Part shown: in pieces, positions 23,794 through 34,176 of the stretch
Layout of the letters: the number at the start of each line of letters is the position of its first letter
How positions within the stretch are numbered: position 1 is the stretch's first letter
Source of the DNA: Polyporus tsugae
Lineage: Eukaryota; Basidiomycota; Agaricomycetes; Polyporales; Polyporaceae
Direction of reading: 5' to 3'
Assembly: GCA_024305745.1 (NCBI GenBank)
Contig: JAHRBS010000009.1
Coordinates: 2,356,001 to 2,420,000, forward strand
DNA: 64,000 bases
The notes under the pieces: generated by a model
Seen by the model: the letters and a program-made list of their open reading frames with translations, nothing else
Database searches by the model: none
What the model was told of the DNA's origin: nothing
Made by a program: the position numbers and the translations under genes

Positions 23794-24669
23794 CATCGCC
23801 TATTAATCGTTTAGTGCCTTGTGGCATGCCTATGCATGTGCTCCCTGCGGATCTAACCCAGTTACCCGCGCCGCGCATGACGTCGTCGCCGTGGACCTCA
23901 CCGCTCCGCCGGTGCTTTCGCACATACAGTATATCTTTTAGCTGTGACGCAGGTCTCGAGACCCTTCACATCTCTGGCCGCGCGCTATCCACTCCTACAT
24001 AGAACGTCAGAATGCGCTGTTGTACCCTACATTCTAGTCCATGTGTACAAATAACTTACTGGACCCATTGACGTTACTTCCCAGACTCACAACGACCGGG
24101 TAGTTCCATAGACGTCATGGCACACCAACTTCTCGTCGTTCAACTTGATACGCATATGACTGTGATGGGTCTAGACCATCGGTCAAACATCGCACATCCG
24201 ATGACGTCCTGGCTTTTGATCCCCGTTGAGGCTTGAGCTCAGCAGATGGAGGGTTCCTTGTAAACATCGAATGAACAGGCCCGGGTTGTTGAATTGTCCA
24301 AGGACGCTGATGACAGTACTAGTGAAACTGGGGTGTCGCGCCAAGAGCAGCAAAGAGCCGAACCATTCCAGACCGTTCCTAAATTATTGTCGTCCCCAGG
24401 TCCTCTAGACCCAGGCCCCCACAACTGTCCCGGGTGGAGCTGATGGCATTATGATTCATATCAGTTGAATTAGCCTTTGGCGATGCTTCTGCCGTCCGAT
24501 TGGGCCCCGATTACCTGTGTCAGTAAGTCCCCGCGGTGGTACATCTAAAAAGGAAACTCTAGCGCCCATGATCGCGGAGCCTACACGCAGTGCCGCACCG
24601 CAGTGGTAGTATCGGTAAAGTGCTACTAGCTCTTACACCGCGCCGCCATAGTTGTCCGATCAAACGCTC
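23794..24669. other. intergenic, no supported gene
   Basis: 3' flanks of the membrane protein gene (plus strand) and the kinase-like gene (minus strand), which converge here. Nothing recognisable. Confidence 0.5.
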
Positions 24670-25558
24670 TCATGGGCCCACGATGTTATTTTGTTCTGGG
24701 GGGCAGGAACAGATCGCGCCGCGGCTGGTGAACAGGTCCATACTTGTGACAGTCGGAACGTTGACGCCCCTCTGCTCCAACACCCAGCGCACACGCCGAC
24801 TGTCGTTGCCCCACACTACACTCTCCTGCCAGGCGTCGTCATCCTGATCCTTTTCCCGAACTCCCCCGCAACCGAAGTCGATGACCACCACACGCGCGGG
24901 GAGTAAACAAGATGTTGTTCCAATTCACGTCCGCGTGCACCACGCCGTACGACGCGAAGCTGTCGACAACGCGCAGGAGCGTGGCGCACAGCTCGGGCTT
25001 GACGACGTCCACCGGCACGTCGGCCAGGCTGACGGCGTCCGGGATGTGCTCGATGACGACCGCAGGCGGCTGGACGGCACGCTCGTCAGGCGGGAGGACG
25101 GAGCCGGTGAGGAGCAGGCGCGGGATCGCATAGCCTTGGAGGGGGGCCAGCCGATGATATACCTCCCGCTCGGACTTGAAGCAGGCGTTGGAGAGGAGGC
25201 GGAAGTGCTTCTGCCAGAGGGCAGCGAGTGCAGCTCGGCCCTCGGCATCCTCGGGCGGGTCCGCCCAGATGGAGAGCTCGTCGAAGGGGTCGTCCCAGAG
25301 GGCGGCAGCTGCTCTCTCGAGTTCGAGGCTCCACGGACGGGCGGGGCAAGTGGGGGTGTCCTGGAGCCTCTCGTCGAGGAAGCGGGGGTCGTACATTTTG
25401 ACGACGACGGGATGGGGGCCGAGCTGCGGAGAGCGAGCGAGGAGGACGACGGCCTTTGTGAATGGTGCGAAAGGTCTGTCGATGGTGAGGGTAAGCGTGC
25501 GTTCTGGAGTCTGGATGGAGACCGTCTGGCCAGGGAAGAATATAGGGCTCACCTCCAT
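24670..25558 (-). pseudogene. fungal kinase-like (APH/protein-kinase fold) gene with frameshift
   Basis: From the ATG at 25558 the frame runs MEVSPIFFPGQTV, then a region with VVVKMYDPRFLDERL (the VxK position of the kinase N-lobe), PWSLELERAAAALW, and the catalytic loop VVHADVNWNNILFTP (HxDxxxxN). Immediately afterwards the frame is lost. The expected magnesium-binding segment VVVIDFG plus about 60 further residues (DDDAWQESVVWGNDSRR...) continues in another frame from about 24891 to 24670. One extra base in the CGCGCG run near 24896-24901 explains the shift; there is no room for an intron. Function unknown; such genes are abundant in mushrooms. Either a recent pseudogene or an assembly error. 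Confidence 0.7.
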
Positions 25559-26559
25559 GGCGGATTCGGTGGTAGTTTGAACCAACTTGTTCTGGTTCTC
25601 TCCAAGATCAAGCAAAAGACAGCGAGTCACGAGACCGGGCTGGGCGTGATATCGATGTGCACGTCTGTTGTGCGAAGGACAAGCGTCACGCCGGCAGCGG
25701 TTCGGAGTGCGTGAAGGGGAAGTGGACGTTGATAACGGGCTGGACGAGGTTGAAGACGCGCGTCCGAGTAGCCTAAGAGCCGTCAGTGCAAGAGGCCCGC
25801 GCGTCGACTCAAACGTGCGACGGGAACTTGAGGGAGCGATGGGTGGATCGGCGCCCGGCGTGTTCGAGGACAAGCAGTACTTAGCAGGGCTTTGAGATGC
25901 TGTCAGGGACGTCACCGGGTCAACGACTCATGTGAGACCAGTGGCCATGGTCGGAGAGAGACGGTGTTGGAACCGTGAAAACGAGGAAATCAGGCTGTGC
26001 TGAGAGCGGGCCGGGCGAGGCCGCGCCGTTAGGTTCGACACAAACGCCTAACGCGCGGACCGTGACGGTATGAGACCTCGCTCGTTCAAGAGAGAGTCCG
26101 TCATTCTATGCCCTGACGGCGTTGAACGGCGCTTTTACCCCAGGATTTTCAGTTATTCTGCCGATTCTCCGCAGAAGTAAGTCTTTTTCGCCGCTGCAAA
26201 CATTCATTTGTTTACATTGACGATTACCTGCAGAGTACTGCTTGCTGGCATCCGGAATCTCTGTCGCTGCCCTTGTCCTCGATACCTGACCCCATTGGAT
26301 CGGGCTCACAACCTCGGTATGCTACGAGATCGCATGCAGAGGCAAACGCTCGCTCGTGTCGATAACGACGTTCGACCAGTACTACTTCAAGTTACCTGCG
26401 AGGAAACGCCGTTACGTGTGGGACTCGAAACAGGGTCGAATCATCTGGGTTGCGCCATCATCGACCATCTTCAAGGGCAAGCAACTTCTATGTTTCAGGC
26501 GACTCGGGCTCGCCGCGCACGATCATGGGCCTGCTCAACTTCCCTCCAACGTCGCCCTG
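25559..26559. other. intergenic, no supported gene
   Basis: Upstream flank of the kinase-like gene, reading into the region of the decayed dehydrogenase fragment. Frames at 26208-26560 (plus strand) carry no domain I can name. Confidence 0.4.
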
Positions 26560-26850
26560 ACGGCCGTGGTGCACGTGGCTCCCCGACGAGATCCGCCGAT
26601 ACTTGAGCTTGAGTTCGGACATCAAGGTCCGCCGTGGAGACCCGAGCGCACTGGCCGGCCTCCCCCCTCTGCCAGTGCGCACTGTATCCCGAACGGCGTT
26701 GTGAGCACCGACGAGCTTGGGCAGGCTCGTATGCAACCACATAATCCACGTCGGCGATAGCGGTCTGCTAACGATCGCTGGTGATAAGTGGACGACGTAC
26801 CGCGCGATGGGCCGCGGGATTCTGAGGAGACGGTGGGTGACCTTGAAGGC
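26560..26850 (+). pseudogene. decayed mitochondrial glycerol-3-phosphate dehydrogenase fragment (GUT2-like)
   Basis: Plus-strand reading about 26577-26815 gives LPDEIRRYLSLSSDIKVRRG, an RTVSRTAL block, a stop, then CNHIIHVGDSGLLTIAGDKW followed by TTYRAM. FAD-dependent glycerol-3-phosphate dehydrogenases carry the same order: a VRRxDVLSAW segment, a SRNHxV strand, then GLVTIAGGKWTTYR. The downstream EETV-like segment is present but in another frame. The in-frame TGA near 26701, frame changes and missing flanking parts mark it as a relic. It covers only about 80 residues of a protein normally about 600 long. The functional gene is presumably elsewhere in the genome. Confidence 0.65.
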
Positions 26851-27941
26851 TCAGGTCGAGGTGTTCGACTCGGACCTGAAGACCGTGAAGTGCGCCACCG
26901 AGTCGGTCCGTCCAGTCTCTAGTTGGCAGACTCGGACGGCTGGCCCAGTGGCAGAACGTAGTCATCGGTCTCGTGCAGCGGGCGTGCGGTGTGCTTTCGT
27001 ATGTGCATGCGCATGCGGCGCTGCCGGCGCCTGGCCCACGGAAACTCCATGTGGCAACGTGCAGACACATCCACAATGGTATTCTTCCTGGCGGCGCACG
27101 TCTCCCCCACCCGTACTACGCGTACGCAGTTCCTGAGCGACGGTACCCCATGCCATTGAGCTCACCGGATCCATCACTTGTACAAGGCCGTATCGGGTTG
27201 TTGTATGAGACATCGAGGTCACGGTCGCCGGATATACTGGTAAGTACGAACGACCGTTCGACGCCGAGCAAGTGCGTGCACCAGCGGTTCAAGGGAGTTC
27301 AAGCGTGTGCGCAAAGGCATCCGGACTTTGCCGGGCTGAACTCGTGCGGCCCGCAAGGGTGGAAGTTGTGACAATCGTAGTGCTACGTACAGTATGAGAA
27401 CACGGTATTGGGTGCTCGATCGACGCCGTGACGAATAGGATATGTGTACATGTGTATACAAGCCACTGTGTCGTTGTACTAGCATACAGCCGCCTCAATA
27501 CAGCTCTACTGGAATCCGGGTGACTATCAATCGGGGTGATACAATCGCAAGGACTCGGAACAAGACAAACAGAGGGCCACAGAACAAAAGTAACGTGAGC
27601 GTTGCGCAGCGTGGCAGCTCTACGAGAAGGGTTGGGATGTAGGTAATAATGTATGGATACAGTATATAAGCGATGCGCGCGCCGACATATCTACTCGATG
27701 AGCGGCAGAACAGAACACGCACACACGCTGACAGTTTAATCATAAATCAGAGCGGCTGGGGCGACCGTTAAAAGCCAGGCCGGCCGCTGCTATTAGTAGC
27801 CGGCTGGAGCTCCCCCCCCCGGGGCCACCCCACTTCTAGGAATGCTCACCCGCCTTGTGAACTCGGAGTCGGGCCGGCACCCATGGCGAACACGCACTCG
27901 GAACACACCACCCGGGGCCCCCTCGATGCCTCTCGCACATC
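26851..27941. other. intergenic, possible further relic sequence
   Basis: May hold more of the decayed dehydrogenase up to about 27370, but no motif is clear enough to call. A TATATAAG-type box occurs near 27661. Otherwise nothing recognisable. Confidence 0.35.
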
Positions 27942-29533
27942 TCACCCACCGCGCTGGGACGCGGGGCGGTAGTTGTACCCGACCCTGCCGCGGTGCGCGG
28001 GCGAGAGCGGGAAGAGCTTCCCCGAGGGCGACTCCGCGGGGGCCTTGTCCTCGTCCTTGCACAAGTTCAAGCTCAGGCTCAGGCCCAAGCTCGAGGGGGC
28101 AGACTCCGAGCCGTCGCGGTTGAGCGTGGGCGAGTTGCGAAGCGGTGAGCGGGGCAGGGGGGCGGGGACGGGGACGGGCTTGCGTGTCACTGGGGAAGAA
28201 CGGTACCGGTGCCCTGGACGGGCGGGGGAGCGGGCGCACGGGAAGGGGCCGGAGGGAGAGCGGGGCGCGTGCGCGTGCGCGCGGGACGGGACGGCGGGGG
28301 CGGAAGCGGAGGCGGGCAGGGACCCACTCGAGCTCGCGCTGAAGGACCTAGCGGTGAGCTGGGCTGTGGATGTCGGGCCGAGGGACTTGCTCCTGGGGAT
28401 CGGGATGCGGCTGGGCGGGAGGCGCTTGATGGGCCGCTCGCTCTTCGTGAGCATGTCCTTCGAGCGTGGGGAGGAGAGGGGCGGAGGGGGGGAGCTGCTA
28501 CGGAGGAAAGGTCCGTTGCGGGCGAGCGGGACGCACGGCGCAGAGTGCGACTTGGGCAGCGCTGCAAGACTGGGACGGAGGCGCGGGGCGGGGACGGGGG
28601 TCGCGAGCTCTACGTCTGCACTGGGGCGATGAGGCTGAGGCGTGCGCCCGACGTCCGCGCACTCGCGTGGGACGGACTTGAAGAGCGCGGGGAGGGGCGT
28701 CCGCTCGTTCTCGCTGTCTATTGGTATACCGAGAGAGAGGGATGTCGGAGATGGGGCGGGGGTGGAGGGCAGTACGGCCTGGGCCCGGACGCGGATCGTC
28801 ATCTCGAACGCGCTTGGGTGGACATCGCCCAGCGCACGACTCTCGTGCTGAGAGTCTCTTGGAGCCCGCACGGTCGCTGTGGAGTCGGAGAGGCCGTCCT
28901 TAGGGCGTATCGTGGACGTTGAGAGCTCGGACAAGTCTGGGGCGCTCGCACTCAGACCGGGTGGACGGATTATAGAAGCAAGGGAGCGACGGGGACTGGG
29001 AGTGTGGCCGGCACGGCGCATACGGTGGGCGAGGTCGCCGAAATCGAGCTCGCTGCGGAGGGAGACACGGGCAGCCTGCTGAGCGTGCTGTGGGGGTAGT
29101 TAGGGATGCTGTTTGGAAATAAAAATAAACAACGACGTGACGGCGAAAGACGGACCCAGTTGAGGAGGACCTGGCGAGCGATTGGAGTGTCCCAGGACAA
29201 ACCATCGAGGTCTGTGAATTCAGCTTTGACCGAGGAGAATGATTCTCTGAGGATACGAAGCTCTTCCTACCGGGTTTACAATGTGAAGACAAAGGGTGGT
29301 TAGAAGACAAGTTGGGCGCACGAAACGGGACGTACGGGAGTGATCTTCAAAGCCTCGCGATCCTCGATCTCCTGTTCCTGTTCGATGAGCTTCTGCCTGA
29401 TCATGCGGGCCTGAGCTCTGTCGCTGTAGTTGGCGGGGGCAGGCCGCTTGGGGGGCCGAATGGTGACGTTGTGGTCCATGTCGTTCCAGTGGTCTGTGAG
29501 CGGGGGTAGGCTGGTGATAATAAGTCCTGACAT
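27942..29533 (-). CDS. proline/serine-rich protein of unknown function
   Basis: Model complement(join(27942..29087,29336..29533)), 447 residues, with a 248-base intron (GTACGT...CCACAG, CTAAC branch site just before the acceptor). Exon 1 (66 residues) is moderately conserved-looking, with NVTIRPPKRPAPANYSDRAQ and a charged helix (RMIRQKLIEQEQEIEDREAL). Exon 2 starts HAQQAARVSLRSELDFGDLA and then becomes Ser/Pro/Arg-rich and probably disordered. No catalytic domain. The helical N-terminus plus basic disordered tail would fit a nuclear or cytoskeletal adaptor, which is a guess. The start is 460 bases from the PCNA ATG, so the two genes share a divergent promoter region. Confidence 0.6.
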
Positions 29534-29814
29534 GTGGGTGGACTGCTATGACCAGCAAGCAGACGAGGGACGAGTGTGTGGGTGGCGGTGGTTTTTGAAT
29601 GGGTGGTGGGCTGACGGATTGTGGTCGGGACTGGAGTTGAACGCGGCCGAGGGTGCGGGAGAAGGTCGCGAAATGTGTTGCGTGGGTGGTGGTGGACAGT
29701 TGACAATTGGGGAACAAGGGAGAAAACCAGGAAGGTGGAGGGCCCCGCGGGGGAGGGTGCGTCAGTGGCTGAAGCTCAAGTCAGGGTGCCTGGATTGGCA
29801 GACGCGGTGTGACG

Positions 29815-29886
29815 ACGCGTGTGTGACCTTGTGTGACGCACGCGTTTTGAACTCCGCCTGGGCAAAAGCGGGGGACTGGCACGCGT
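29815..29886 (+). promoter_or_regulatory. three MluI cell-cycle boxes (ACGCGT) upstream of PCNA
   Basis: ACGCGT occurs at 29815-29820, 29840-29845 and 29881-29886, 108-179 bases before the PCNA ATG. In yeasts this hexamer is the MBF (Mbp1/Swi6) site that drives G1/S transcription of replication genes, including PCNA. Three copies in 72 bases in front of this gene are unlikely to be chance. They also lie in the divergent promoter shared with the gene starting at 29533. Confidence 0.7.
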
Positions 29887-29993
29887 CCCTGTTGCTCCTC
29901 TCCCTCACCTCGCGCCGCCGCCTCTCCCGCCATCGACCGCGCCACCAGCCTCTGCCCTCGTCGCCGCCACCCACTCCACGACCACCTCACACC

Positions 29994-31858
29994 ATGTTGG
30001 AAGCCAAATTGACGGAAGCTGCCATCCTGAAGCGTCTTCTCGATGGTGCGTCGCCCCCCCCGTCCTGGTTTGTCCTACTCGACGCTCACAGAACGCGTCC
30101 AGCCGTCAAGGAGCTCGTCACAGATGCCAACTTCGACTGTAATGAAGAGGGGATCGTGAGTCCTCCTTGTTTACCGTCAATCGCGACGCGACTGACCCGT
30201 TCGCACCCGTCAGCAACTCCAAGCCATGGACAACTCCCACGTCGCCCTCGTCTCCGTCAAGCTCGAGGCTGCCGGCTTCAAGCGTTACCGCTGCGACCGC
30301 CCCATACCCCTCGGTGTCAACCTGACCTCGCTCACAAAGGTCCTCAAGTGTGCAAAGGACGACGACATTTGCACTCTCAAAGCCGGCGACGATGCTGATA
30401 TCCTTTCCCTCACCTACGAGGCAAAAAGTACGTCTTCCTCCGCGTCTCTCTGGCTTGTTCGACGCGTGGGACGCGTTTCAGTGACTACTGCACGTACATC
30501 CTTGTCCCTGTTGGGGCCTTGGGCAGCGTGCATCCCGTCACCAGGGGGCGATGGGACGGCCCGTGTGCAGGGTCCGCAACTCTCCCCGCCGACGGTATTG
30601 GTTACTGCGCGCACGATGCAGAGCCCAGCTCGGGGGGAAACACCTGGCGTCGCGAATATCGAAAGCGACTGCTCCATAGTCGTGGTCCAGCCCTGCCACA
30701 TATCCTACTCGGTGTTCGCTAGTTGCCCTTGATTGGTTCAATGTCCCAGCCACATTTCTTCGGGACCGACCCACCTTGGTCGCGTCTGGCGCACTCCGTC
30801 CCCTCATCCCACTCGTGACCGCAACCCGCGCGCACGTTTCCCTCCCCCGCTTTTTTCCACCTCCCCGCACTCACGAACCCGTGCTGACCCACCGTTCCTG
30901 TACCGCAGACGCTGACCGTATCGCCGAGTACGAGATGAAGCTGATGGACATCGACGCCGACCAGCTCGGCATCCCCGACACCGACTACGACGCGTCGGTG
31001 ACGATGCCCTCGGCCGAGTTCGGGCGCATCGTGCGCGACCTCTCGCTGCTCGGCGAGTCCGTCCGGATCGAGGTGTCCAAGGAGGGCATCCGCTTCGTCT
31101 CGGACGGCGAGGCCGCCAACGGCAACATCCTCCTCAAGCAGTCCGCGGACGCGTCGTCGGGCTCGGGCAGGAAGAAGAAGGGCTCGTCGAGCAAGCGGCG
31201 AGGCGGTGGCGACGATGATGACGACGAGGAGGAGGAGGCGGACGAGCCGGAGGAGGAGGAGGGCGCGGAGATGTCGGACGGGGAGGGCGGGAAGCGGAAG
31301 ATCAAGAAGGAGAAGAAGGAGGAGGGCGGGGAGGACGTCGAGATGAACGGCGCGGACGAGGACGAGGAGGGTGAGGGCGAGTTCAAGCCGACGAAGGATG
31401 AGGAGGGCGATGGCGACGAGGACGACGAGGGGTCGACGAAGAAGCGGAAGCGCAGCTCAGGCAAGGTGTGTTCCCCGTTGGTCGTCACGCGGACGAGGTG
31501 GCTGACGCGAGAGGATGCGACAGAGCAAGCCGGCGAAGAAGGCGAAGAAGGAAGACGACGAGGACGACGACGGCGATTTCGAGGGCGTGCGGATCGAGAT
31601 GAACCAGGCGGTGACGCTCACGTTCTCGCTCAAGTACCTCGTCAACTTCTCCAAGAGCTCGAGCCTGTGCAAGAAGGTCCAGCTCATGATGTCCAACGAC
31701 GTCCCGCTCCTCGTGCGTCTTTTTTCTCCCCTCCCTCCCTCCCTCTGCACACGGAATGACGCTGACGACGCGTTCTGTGCGCGCCTCTGCAGGTGTCGTA
31801 TGCGTTCAACCAGGGCCACATCCGGTACTACCTCGCGCCCAAAATCGGCGACGACTAG
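29994..31858 (+). CDS. PCNA: PCNA (DNA sliding clamp) with large acidic/basic insertion
   Basis: Model join(29994..30045,30103..30155,30214..30427,30909..31465,31524..31712,31793..31858), 376 residues against 255-265 in most eukaryotes. It starts [20 protein letters not shown]. Family hallmarks follow: [36 protein letters not shown], the interdomain connector ([14 protein letters not shown], residues 123-135) that binds PIP-box partners, and the C-terminus [14 protein letters not shown]. Between NILLKQS (about residue 185) and GVRIEMNQ (about 313), where human PCNA has only about ten residues, there is an insertion of about 127 residues: basic KKK and RR patches, long Asp/Glu runs, then Lys-rich KPAKKAKK. 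Intron 3 is long (481 bases). The clamp encircles DNA for polymerase delta and repair factors in the nucleus. Confidence 0.95.
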
Positions 31859-32339
31859 CTAAGGCCGCCTCTCCGTCGTCTTCCAGCCGAGCGCGCTATC
31901 GCGCTCACACTGTCAACATAAATATAGCTTTCGGCGTTGGTTTGATTGGTTGTGTCTCGCACTGCGTCCCCGTCTGAATCGTCACTCTGTGGTATCGTTT
32001 ACTACGCACTTGTCCATATGTTCACTCGTACTATCCTCGCTTTGTACGTCGTCACGGTCTCTCGCGCAAATTAATAAAACGTGTCCACCACCTGGATTCT
32101 GCCAAACGTCGCTCGACGCCATCATCTCTCAGGCAGGGAACGCGGGGTTGACCATGCCTGTGCAATACCAACTTTAGCCTCTTGGCCGCAGTCCAGGCGG
32201 AATATGGAGGAAATCAGAAGACAGTCGGGAGCCTGTCTACCCACATTGAAAAGAAGCTTGGTCGATAACAGAAATGATGATGTGAGACGTCGGTCTGCTG
32301 GGTCCATGATGACGGGTACTGGATACTGAAACACGCTTG
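31859..32339. other. 3' flank of PCNA, intergenic
   Basis: Contains the PCNA 3' untranslated region (AATAAA-like AATAAAAC near 32073). No gene recognised. Confidence 0.5.
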
Positions 32340-32960
32340 CTAATACTCCTTCGCCTTCTCTAGGAAGTCCAGCAGTTCAGTTCCGTGGGTGGAAAACCAC
32401 CTCTCGCGATCGCCGTCACGGTCGTCATCCCGCTCGCCGGCCGCGGTGTAATCGTCGTCGTTCTCGTGTTCACCCTTGTCCCCGTCGCCGTCCTCGTCCT
32501 CGTCCTCGTCCTCGCCCTCGTCTTCCTCGTCCTCGCCCTCGTCCTCGCTCTCGTCGCCCGTGTACCACCGCCACCGCCCGACGCGGCCAGCCGCCTTTTT
32601 GCGGTCGCAAGAACGCGACCTCGAGGCCGAGTGCGGCGATCCCCAGAACGCTGCCCGTCCTCCGATCTCCACCGCCGCCGCCCAACCTATCCATGTAGCG
32701 CAGCAACTGCCTATGACACAAAGCTCGCGCTTCGCCTGCCTGCAAGAGGCGCCTCGCGTTGTCCTCCTCGGAGCTGTCCTGGCGCGTCGGGTCGGGTCGG
32801 GCGCGACCTCGACGACGACCACGACAAACCGGTCCTTCTCGTCGTCGTCGTCGCTGTCGGGCCCTTCGGCGGCGTACTCGCAAACGGCCAAGCTGGGGCG
32901 CTTCTTCAAGTGCCACCCGGCGCTCCGGATGTCTGGACATAAACTGCGATGCGGCGCCCG
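32340..32960 (-). CDS. hypothetical acidic protein, 5' end uncertain
   Basis: A continuous minus-strand frame of about 190 residues ends at 32340. It has an N-terminal part with SLAVCEYAAEGPDSDDDDEK and FVVVVVE, a middle part that could be an intron (GT near 32806), and a very acidic Glu/Asp repeat tract (DEGEDEEDEGEDEDEDED type) followed by FSTHGTELLDFLEKAKEY at the C-terminus. The coherent hydrophilic ending argues for a real gene, but no start codon is clear; an acceptor near 32951 may open the exon. No domain recognised. The acidic tract may be an expanded GAG/GAC repeat. Confidence 0.35.
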   Translation of the reverse strand, partial: RAPHRSLCPDIRSAGWHLKKRPSLAVCEYAAEGPDSDDDDEKDRFVVVVVEVAPDPTRRARTAPRRTTRGASCRQAKRELCVIGSCCATWIGWAAAVEIGGRAAFWGSPHSASRSRSCDRKKAAGRVGRWRWYTGDESEDEGEDEEDEGEDEDEDEDGDGDKGEHENDDDYTAAGERDDDRDGDRERWFSTHGTELLDFLEKAKEY

Positions 32961-33189
32961 CGTGAATACCTCTTGTCCCGGGCGGGGACGTGAAATGCGG
33001 CCGTGGCCGCAGACTCACCGGGGATCGTCGGATCCACACTCGGCTCGCGTGCTGCGAGCGAGTCCTGGAGAATCGAGAGACGGTCGGCACCTTATGGAAT
33101 TACTGTGCAGTGTGAGCGCCCAACTCCAATAAGGAACTCGCCATATCCAACGCCACCACGCCACTGTAATACCAGGCCCCTGTTGGCAG

Positions 33190-33616
33190 TGTCCCATATC
33201 GTTTGCACGCGTCCAGTGGACGCATGCAAACAATACTTCGCGGTGGGCCACCAGCTTTCGTACGACCACATCAAACCGTGCGTCAACCACGGCTATGGGA
33301 AGGGCAAGAAGCCATCCGCAGCCGCGGAGCGTCAGCTGTACTTGGACGAGGATCTCCAGCTCCAGCTGTCTCAAGACTTCCTCAGCTCGTTCCGGCACCT
33401 TCGAGCCGCAAAGCCCCTTTGGAGGTCCGGTTGCGGCTCGTCCTTCCACACTGTGAGCATCTCATAGTCATAGGGGTTCTGGCCAAATCGGCTTCGCGTC
33501 CGAGTCCGTCTCATTGGCCACTTTTGCAGGGTGGATGCGCGAGGTGCAGCACGAGAACCCAAAGTTTGGAACGCGCCTCCCCACGGCGCGGCCTCTTCCT
33601 CCCCACCGACTCTGGG
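33190..33616 (+). pseudogene. zinc-finger-like family copy A, 5' part, cut by a retrotransposon
   Basis: Plus-strand sequence codes for VDACKQYFAVGHQLSYDHIK, GYGKGKK and a helical block, matching copies B (49520) and C (49978). A two-base insertion near CTTCGAGCCGC (about 33399) shifts the frame before the EVRLRLVLP strand. The segment that in copy C carries a CxxC...HxxxH finger has lost its cysteines here. The coding sequence stops inside PTDSG at 33616, where the retrotransposon begins; the rest of the gene resumes at 46274. No intact start codon. The copy was probably already decaying or became free to decay after the insertion. Confidence 0.7.
33612..33616. repeat. target-site duplication of outer retrotransposon (left)
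   Basis: CTGGG immediately left of the element. The right partner is CTAGG at 46274-46278, one G-to-A difference. It lies inside the TCT GGG codons of copy A, which fixes the insertion point. Confidence 0.75.
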
Positions 33617-34149
33617 TGATGAACTCGAGGCTGTGAGGGCAAGGGTTCCGACTGTAAGTCAAACACAGAGAGATCTTCAGTCAGTGAGTGAACGACTAAA
33701 TTGTAAGTTACTAAGTACCTGTAAGTCAAACACAGAGAGACTAAGGTAAAGTCAGTAACTACAAGTAAAAGAGAGGCAAGTATAGTACTTACTCTTCAGT
33801 CAGTGAGTGAACAACTGAAGAGCAGGAGCAGAGAATGCAGTCCTTATATACTACAGTAGGGAGTGCATGAGTAAGTGATAAAGAAGTCACATGTATGCAT
33901 GAGTAAGACAATGAGTCAAGGATTGTGCAATATAGCACCATAGAGTGAGTAAGCATAGAACTACCTAGACTATTCTAGAGCAGTATGGATTGTCCAAGAA
34001 GATTCCAGACGTCTCCAGACCTCTACAACAATAGTATGAGAGAGAAACCTAAATACGGTAAGTAAGATGCATAGCATTGACTAAGCGCCATGTGGTCGCA
34101 TAGCCTCATGTCCGGATAAGTCCGTACCCTATTAGCTCAAAGTCCAACA
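33617..34149 (-). repeat. LTR of outer element (3' LTR), 533 bp
   Basis: Begins TGATGAACTC and ends GTCCAACA, so TG...CA termini. It has two copies of a direct repeat (CTTCAGTCAGTGAGTGAAC) at 33675 and 33794, 119 bases apart. The partner LTR at 39477 has a single copy and lacks exactly 119 bases. Confidence 0.9.
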
Positions 34150-34162
34150 CTCCCACTCAATC
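34150..34162 (-). other. polypurine tract of outer element
   Basis: Read on the minus strand, GAGTGGGAG abuts the 3' LTR. This is the expected position of the plus-strand primer in reverse transcription. Confidence 0.6.
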
Positions 34163-34176
34163 TATGCAGCGATGAA

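Noticed and set aside
24881..25714. 277-codon plus-strand frame opposite the kinase-like gene
   Set aside because: The minus strand has the kinase motifs; the plus-strand product has none.
28209..28922. 237-codon plus-strand Gly/Arg-rich frame
   Set aside because: Mirror of the Ser/Pro/Arg-rich minus-strand gene; no independent support.
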